Below are positions 59,299 through 64,000 of a stretch of DNA of 64,000 nt, in pieces (positions within the stretch are counted from its first letter, which is position 1; every line of letters starts with the position of its first letter). The stretch covers positions 1-64,000 of the forward strand of contig QAKI01000052.1 in the NCBI GenBank assembly GCA_003343905.1, written 5' to 3'. The notes under the pieces were generated by a model that saw only the letters and a list, made by a program, of their open reading frames with translations, did not search any database and was not told the DNA's origin. The DNA is from Subdoligranulum variabile. Its GTDB lineage: Bacteria; Bacillota; Clostridia; Oscillospirales; Ruminococcaceae. Position numbers and translations under genes: made by a program.

Positions 59299-60615
59299 TC
59301 AGGCCCACCAGAAAGTATCGACCAGGCCGCACAGATACGGCACGATCATCGGGATGGCGGGGATGAAGGTGATGAGCAGCAGCGCCACCACCATGCCGCA
59401 GAACAGCGGCAGGATATACTTGGTCACGCCCTCGATCTTGACTTTGGCTACGCCGCAGCCCACGAACAGGCAGGAACCGACGGGCGGCGTGACCGAGCCG
59501 ATGCCCAGGTTGGTGATGAGCATGAGGCCGAAGTGCACGGGGCTCATGCCGATGCTGGTGGCGATGGGCAGGAAGATCGGGGTGAAGATCAGCACGGCGG
59601 GGGTCAGATCCAGGAACATGCCCATGATGAGCAGGAACACGTTCATGATGAGCAGGATCACATAGCGGTTGTTGGAAATGCTCATCAGGCCCGCGCTGAT
59701 GGCGGCGGGGATGCCCGAATAAGACATGACGTAGGACATGATGGAGGACGCCGCGATCAGGAACAGGATGGTGGCCGAACTCTTCATGGTATCGGCCAGC
59801 AGGTTATAGAAGGTCTTGAAGTCCAGTTCGCGGTAGATGACGGCCAGCGCCGTGCAGTACAGGCACATGACCACACCGGCCTCGGTGGCGGTGAAGAAGC
59901 CGCCCAGAATGCCGCCCATGACGATGATGACGGCCAGCAGCGAGGGGATCGCGTCGATCCAGACCCGCAGCGCGGAGGATTCCTCCTTGACGGTGGAAGC
60001 CTTATAGCCTTTCTTGACGGCCAGGAAGATCGCCAGCACGGCCACGCACAGGCCCAGCAGGATGCCAGTCAGGTAGCCGCCCATGAACAACGCCGCGACC
60101 GAAACGCCGCCCGCGGTGATGGAGTAAAGGATCAGCGGACCGGACGGGGGGATCAGGATGCCGGTGGGCGCCGAGCAGATGTTGACGGCGGCCGAGTAGT
60201 TGGGGTCGTAGCCCTCCTCTTTTTCAAGCGGGCTGAGGATGGAGCCCATGGCCGAGGTGGCGGCCACGGAGGAGCCGGACACCGCGCCGAAGAACATATT
60301 GGCCAGCACGTTGGTGGCGGCCAGGTAGCCGGGGATCTTGCCCACCAGCAGGCGGGCCAGGCGGATCAGGCGGCGGGCAATGCCGCCCTTGTTCATGATG
60401 TTGCCGCCCAGGGTAAAGAACGGCAGCGCCAGCAGTGAGAAAGAATCCAGACCGGAGAAGCAGCGCTGTGCCGCGATCAGGGCGAAGATGTCCGCCGGCA
60501 TGCTGAACAGCGCGGTGATGACCGACGCGATGCCGATGCCTGCCGAGATGGGCACACCGGCCAGCAGCAGGACAAAGAAAGAACCGAACAGGCTCAGGGT
60601 TGCTTGTACGACCAT
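59299..60615 (-). CDS. TRAP transporter large permease (DctM)
   Basis: 438 residues with about 12 helices and re-entrant regions. GAVSGSSVAATSAMGSI and PTGILIPPSGPLILYS are DctM signatures. It forms the ion-coupled channel with the DctQ protein. Its start overlaps the DctQ stop by one base, so the pair is translationally coupled. Uptake is driven by a sodium or proton gradient and depends on the periplasmic-type binding lipoprotein encoded upstream. Confidence 0.95.
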   Translation of the reverse strand: MVVQATLSLFGSFFVLLLAGVPISAGIGIASVITALFSMPADIFALIAAQRCFSGLDSFSLLALPFFTLGGNIMNKGGIARRLIRLARLLVGKIPGYLAATNVLANMFFGAVSGSSVAATSAMGSILSPLEKEEGYDPNYSAAVNICSAPTGILIPPSGPLILYSITAGGVSVAALFMGGYLTGILLGLCVAVLAIFLAVKKGYKASTVKEESSALRVWIDAIPSLLAVIIVMGGILGGFFTATEAGVVMCLYCTALAVIYRELDFKTFYNLLADTMKSSATILFLIAASSIMSYVMSYSGIPAAISAGLMSISNNRYVILLIMNVFLLIMGMFLDLTPAVLIFTPIFLPIATSIGMSPVHFGLMLITNLGIGSVTPPVGSCLFVGCGVAKVKIEGVTKYILPLFCGMVVALLLITFIPAIPMIVPYLCGLVDTFWWA

Positions 60616-61112
60616 CAGGTGTTACCCCCTTTCCGGTTGAGGAAGAACTGCACATACTTGAGCACCCGCGCCAGCACGATGAACACGCCGGAAATGGGCA
60701 GCACCGAGTACAGGAAGGTGAACGGCAGGTGCATGACGGAGGATACGTTCAGCGCGTTGAGCGAAAGCTGCATCCCGCCGTAGATAAAGACGTAGCAGAC
60801 AAAGAACAGGATGGCGGCCTCGATAAAGATATTGAGGATCACGGCCGCCGGGCCCTTGACGCGGTCCTTGATCAGGTCCAGGGCCAGATGTTCGTCGCGG
60901 TAGAAGCAGTAGGCCGAGCCGATCAGCGACGCCCAGATCAGCACGTAGCGCAAAAATTCATCGGTAAACGTGGACGGATCGTTGAGCACCATGCGGGTAA
61001 AAATCTGCCAGGTGCCGCCGGCCAGCAGGGCAAACATGGACAGCGCCAGCAGAAAACGCATGACGGTATCCAGGATCTTATCAAACTTTTTCACAGATAC
61101 ATCTCCTCTCAC
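60615..61112 (-). CDS. TRAP transporter small permease (DctQ)
   Basis: 165 residues, four helices (about 12-35, 48-67, 88-110 and 125-147). WQIFTRMVLNDPSTFTDEF near the start and DLIKDRVKG between helices two and three fit the DctQ family. GAGGAGA precedes the ATG. It sits between the binding protein and DctM genes in the standard P-Q-M order. Confidence 0.93.
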   Translation of the reverse strand: MRGDVSVKKFDKILDTVMRFLLALSMFALLAGGTWQIFTRMVLNDPSTFTDEFLRYVLIWASLIGSAYCFYRDEHLALDLIKDRVKGPAAVILNIFIEAAILFFVCYVFIYGGMQLSLNALNVSSVMHLPFTFLYSVLPISGVFIVLARVLKYVQFFLNRKGGNT

Positions 61113-61168
61113 AGCATGCGGCAGGCCGGGGCGTCCCCGGGCCGCACAGGTCGCGGATGCGCGCGGGA

Positions 61169-62191
61169 TCAGCCCGCAGCCGCCTGGATGCGCTGGACAT
61201 ATTCATATACCTCGGGGGAGTTCTGCTCCAGGTCGGTATAGATGGACTGGCAGGCTTCCTGGAAAGCCGCGGTATCCACGTCGCGGATCATCTCCACGCC
61301 CTTTTCCTCGGCAGCGGCCAGGACCTCCTCCTCAAATTCGAGCCAGGCGGTCTTGTAGTCCTCGGTCATCTTGCGGGCGCAGTCGGTCATGATCTGGCGC
61401 TGATGGTCGGACATTTTGTTCCAGGTATCGGTGGAGATCAGCAGGATGTCGGGGATGCGGGTGTGCTCGTCAAAGCAGTAATACTGCGTCACGTCCGCAT
61501 GGTCGCGCAGGGCGGTGACGTTGTTCTCTGCGCCGTCGATCACGCCCTGCTGCATCGCGGTGTAGATCTCGGAATAGCTGGTGACGGTGGCGGAACCGCC
61601 CAGGGCCGTCATCATGTCAATGGCCATCTGGGAGTCCATCGTGCGGATGCGCAGGCCGTGCAGGTCCGCCGGGGTGCGGATGGGGGTGTCGGCGGTGTAG
61701 AAGGACCGCGCGCCGGAATCCATCCAGGTCAGGCCCATAAAGCCCTTGTCGGCGGTGAGCTGGTACAGGTCCTGGGCAATGTCGCCGTCCATGACGTCAT
61801 AATAGTGCTGCTGGTCGTTGAACACATACGGCACCGACAGCACGTTCCATTCTTCCTGGAAGTTGCCCAGCGTCGAAGCCGAGACCTTCGCCATATCCAG
61901 CGCGCCGGCGCGGATCTGGGTGATGTTGTCGGTCTCGCTGCCCAGCACCGCGTTGGGGAAGATCTCGATGTTGATGGTGCCGCCGGACTGTTCCTTCACG
62001 TCCTCTGCAAAGGCGCTCAGGGCGATGTGTACCGCGTGGTCCTCGGCCAGACCGTGGGAAAGCGTCAGGTTCAGGACCGGCTCGCCGTCCTCATTGGTCG
62101 TGCCGCCCGTCGTCCCGGCGCACCCGGTCAGCGTCAGCGCCAGCGCGGCCGCAGCCGCGGTCAGGCGCAGTCCAAAACGCAGTTTTTTCAT
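61169..62191 (-). CDS. TRAP transporter substrate-binding lipoprotein (DctP)
   Basis: 340 residues. Signal peptide with lipobox LTGC near residue 24, so it is tethered outside the membrane. The DctP fold shows GLTWMDSGARSFYT, GLRIRTMDSQMAIDMM with the arginine that normally pairs with a substrate carboxylate, and QGVIDGAENN. Family members bind C4-dicarboxylates, sugar acids and related anions. The arginine and the neighbouring GH31 genes suggest an acidic sugar or glycoside, by inference. It is the first gene of the P-Q-M-GH31-GH31 operon. Confidence 0.93.
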   Translation of the reverse strand: MKKLRFGLRLTAAAAALALTLTGCAGTTGGTTNEDGEPVLNLTLSHGLAEDHAVHIALSAFAEDVKEQSGGTINIEIFPNAVLGSETDNITQIRAGALDMAKVSASTLGNFQEEWNVLSVPYVFNDQQHYYDVMDGDIAQDLYQLTADKGFMGLTWMDSGARSFYTADTPIRTPADLHGLRIRTMDSQMAIDMMTALGGSATVTSYSEIYTAMQQGVIDGAENNVTALRDHADVTQYYCFDEHTRIPDILLISTDTWNKMSDHQRQIMTDCARKMTEDYKTAWLEFEEEVLAAAEEKGVEMIRDVDTAAFQEACQSIYTDLEQNSPEVYEYVQRIQAAAG

Positions 62192-62356
62192 TGGAATCCA
62201 TTCCTCCCGTTGTTTCTGGGGCTTCCCTGCGGGAAGCCCGGTTTTGCAAAAAGGTCTGTGTTCCGCGGGCCGCCTCCTTTCATTGTGGGATGATATAGCC
62301 GAAAGGCACGGTGCCGGCCGGTCTGCCCGGCGGCTGTGCCCTTTCCACCCGCTCGT

Positions 62357-62938
62357 TTATTTTTCCTTCTGCTTCGCAGCCTTGCGCCTGTCCCACAGGC
62401 GCAGCAGGTCGTGCAGGTTCACCGTCAGCAGCGAGAAGGGTTCTTCCCATTTTTTGCCGGTGCGCTTTTCCACAAGCTGCATCACGTCCTCATCGCTGCC
62501 GTTCTCGATCTTGCCCCGGTCCACCATGATGACGGAATCCGGCCCCAAGAACAGATACAGGTATTTTTTATCCTGCACCAGCCTGTCCACCTTGCGGTAG
62601 TTCAGCTTTTTATGGATGCCGCCCTCCTGCAGTTCCATCTGCCCGGAACCGAACACGCATACCGTGGTGGGCAGCACGCCGCCCCGGGCGTCCACCGCCT
62701 TGACCGACCGCACGATGGCCGGGAAATCCCGCCCCACGAACAGCAGGCATCCGGCCAGCGTCGTCAACGCCTGCCCCCACAGGGGCATCGGCGCGAACAG
62801 GCCCACCGCCACCAGCGCAACGCCCGCCGCCGCGGTGAGCAGCACCCTGCCGAAGCGGTAGGTGTTGTATTGGGTCTGGAACAGCGCCTGGATCGAATCT
62901 TCGGTGTGGTCGATCCGTCCTTCGTATGGCACAGCCAT
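62357..62938 (-). CDS. YcxB-like membrane protein
   Basis: 193 residues. Two helices (about 33-52 and 54-72) are followed by a cytoplasmic YcxB C-terminal-like domain with YRKVDRLVQDKKYLYLFLGPDSVIMVDRG. Function of the family is unknown. AAAGGAGG precedes the ATG at 62938; the longer frame is rejected. It lies upstream of the TRAP genes on the same strand, 165 bases away, with hairpins in the gap, and divergent from the AraC gene. Confidence 0.75.
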   Translation of the reverse strand: MAVPYEGRIDHTEDSIQALFQTQYNTYRFGRVLLTAAAGVALVAVGLFAPMPLWGQALTTLAGCLLFVGRDFPAIVRSVKAVDARGGVLPTTVCVFGSGQMELQEGGIHKKLNYRKVDRLVQDKKYLYLFLGPDSVIMVDRGKIENGSDEDVMQLVEKRTGKKWEEPFSLLTVNLHDLLRLWDRRKAAKQKEK

Positions 62939-63100
62939 GGAGGGTCCTCCTTTCCCGGTTTGGGCCGTTATCACGTTTTGCCATCCATTTTTCTGTGCAA
63001 TTCGCACAATTTTCTTGTGTTCGTTTTGTTCATTCCGTAATTTTTTGTTATCTTTGTACAAATCATAACAAATTTACCGTCTAAATTCGTCTGATTTTGT

Positions 63101-63138
63101 GATACAAACCTCGCAATTTGTGATATACTGTTTGTATC
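63101..63138 (+). promoter_or_regulatory. Promoter of the AraC gene with an inverted repeat
   Basis: GATACAAAC (63101-63109) and GTTTGTATC (63130-63138) are perfect 9-bp arms flanking a -10 TATACT (63124-63129). TTTGTGATA occurs twice (near 63097 and 63118). The layout suggests a site for autoregulation; the divergent region to 62939 is AT-rich and also serves the YcxB-like gene. Confidence 0.5.
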
Positions 63139-63168
63139 GAAACGATCTGCCGGAAAGGAGCCGCCCCT

Positions 63169-64000
63169 ATGCAGACCTACATGATGCCCTACACCGACCA
63201 GAACATCACCCCGGAACTGGCGAACCGCCGCCTGGCGCTCGACAAAGTGGTGGTGGGGTGGTACTCCAACCGGCAGGTACACCAGTCGGTGACCCACTCC
63301 CACCCCTACCATGAATATATCCTGATGATCAGCGGCAAGGCGCTGTACCATGTGGACGGCAGCCGGTATGAACTGCACCCCGGCGAGATGATGCTGATCC
63401 CGCCGGGCACGGTGCATACCGGCTTTTACGATACCTACGACCGCCTGCTGCTGCAGGTGGACGACCTGTTCTGGCGCGACACGCTGCGCGCCCTGCCGGA
63501 CTTTGCGGCGCAGCCGGGCCTGCCCGACCGGCTGATGATCCTGCACGAAGGGCCGGTGCACAAATGGGGCGTGCGCAGCCTGATCAACCGGGCGGCGGTG
63601 GCCGCGGGCATCCCGGACACCGCGGAAAAAGAACTGATGTACCGCTGCCTGCTGGTGGAACTGACGATGATCATCCGCCAGATCATCGTTGAGGACGGCA
63701 TGGGCCGCCCCAGCGCCACCAGTCCCCTGGTCGCGCGCGTCACCACCTATATGCACCAGCATTACCGTGAGCCGGACCTGACGGTAGCCAGCCTGGCCCG
63801 GTACGCCTATGTGAGCCGGGAGCATCTTTCCCGCGTATTCAGGGAATACACGATGCAGAGCGTTTCCAGCTACCTGACCGAGCTGCGGATGCAGAGCTGC
63901 CGCCGGGACATTGCCGACGGCAAACGCATCCTGGACGCCTGCCTGGAAAACGGCTTTTCCAATTACAGCAGCTTCCTCAAGACCTTCCACAAAATGTACG
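63169..64000 (+). CDS. AraC family transcriptional regulator (truncated by the window end)
   Basis: The first 277 residues are present; the frame runs off the window. N-terminal cupin-type sensor (about 15-120) with HSHPYHEYILMISG and LHPGEMMLIPPGTVHTG, then the two helix-turn-helix units starting near 195 (DLTVASLARYAYVSREHLSR, later GFSNYSSFLKTFHK). Such regulators usually activate sugar-use genes when their ligand binds. GGAAAGGAG precedes the ATG. Its closeness to the TRAP/GH31 operon makes that operon the likely target. Confidence 0.92.
   Translation, partial: MQTYMMPYTDQNITPELANRRLALDKVVVGWYSNRQVHQSVTHSHPYHEYILMISGKALYHVDGSRYELHPGEMMLIPPGTVHTGFYDTYDRLLLQVDDLFWRDTLRALPDFAAQPGLPDRLMILHEGPVHKWGVRSLINRAAVAAGIPDTAEKELMYRCLLVELTMIIRQIIVEDGMGRPSATSPLVARVTTYMHQHYREPDLTVASLARYAYVSREHLSRVFREYTMQSVSSYLTELRMQSCRRDIADGKRILDACLENGFSNYSSFLKTFHKMY

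Overview
The window looks like a chromosomal piece of a GC-rich (about 60-65% by eye) anaerobic gut Firmicute of the order Oscillospirales, near Faecalibacterium, Gemmiger or Subdoligranulum. This rests on protein flavour, strong AGGAGG ribosome sites, GC-rich hairpin terminators, a bile salt hydrolase, TRAP and GH31 glycan genes, and GC-rich palindromic intergenic repeats. The genus is inference. Most of the window is core-like chromosome with short accessory patches. The left edge is the tail of a mobile-element serine recombinase.

Layout. 1-252: recombinase end. 346-4476: RNase Y, Lrp regulator, zinc-ribbon membrane protein, GT2 glycosyltransferase. 4806-9863: two ECF sigma operons; the second (6911-8858, minus) lies between two same-orientation clusters of palindromic repeats. 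9874-18366 (minus): surface-glycan membrane block read LegB-like dehydratase, DUF2142 protein, then two tandem copies of a cassette made of a large polytopic protein plus a small double-anchored protein. 18572-24571: cyclophilin, zinc phospholipase C-like protein, MFS permease, SpoU methyltransferase, cysteine synthase, GNAT acetyltransferase. 24807-24882: tRNA-Pro(TGG). 25002-34267: DUF3592 protein, lipoprotein, TypA, CBS/DRTGG pyrophosphatase, citrate synthase, CTP synthase. 34610-36583: amylosucrase-like GH13 of lower GC. 36722-41618: ABC-2 exporter with a 50-residue leader membrane protein and an adjoining two-component system; a four-fold 11-bp repeat sits at the exporter promoter. 41758-44547: GH2 beta-galactosidase. 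44745-46217: orphan phage terminase pair. 46470-53102: YczE-like protein, small membrane protein, BlaI plus an unusual BlaR1-like M56 protein fused to two M23 domains, MFS permease, bile salt hydrolase. 53255-62191: secreted protein, two GH31 glycosidases and a DctPQM TRAP transporter. 62357-64000: YcxB-like protein and a truncated AraC regulator.

How the genes work together. The clearest modules are: sigma/anti-sigma pairs coupled by start-stop overlaps; the response regulator/kinase controlling the neighbouring exporter; BlaI/BlaR1-M23 as a possible cell-wall sensing switch; AraC, TRAP and GH31 as a probable uptake and hydrolysis pathway for an anionic glycoside; and the LegB-DUF2142-cassette block for surface polysaccharide. 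The most unusual items are the BlaR1-M23 fusion, the BIME-like arrays of GTAG-hairpin elements, the phased 11-bp operator, the duplicated membrane cassettes and the orphan terminase.
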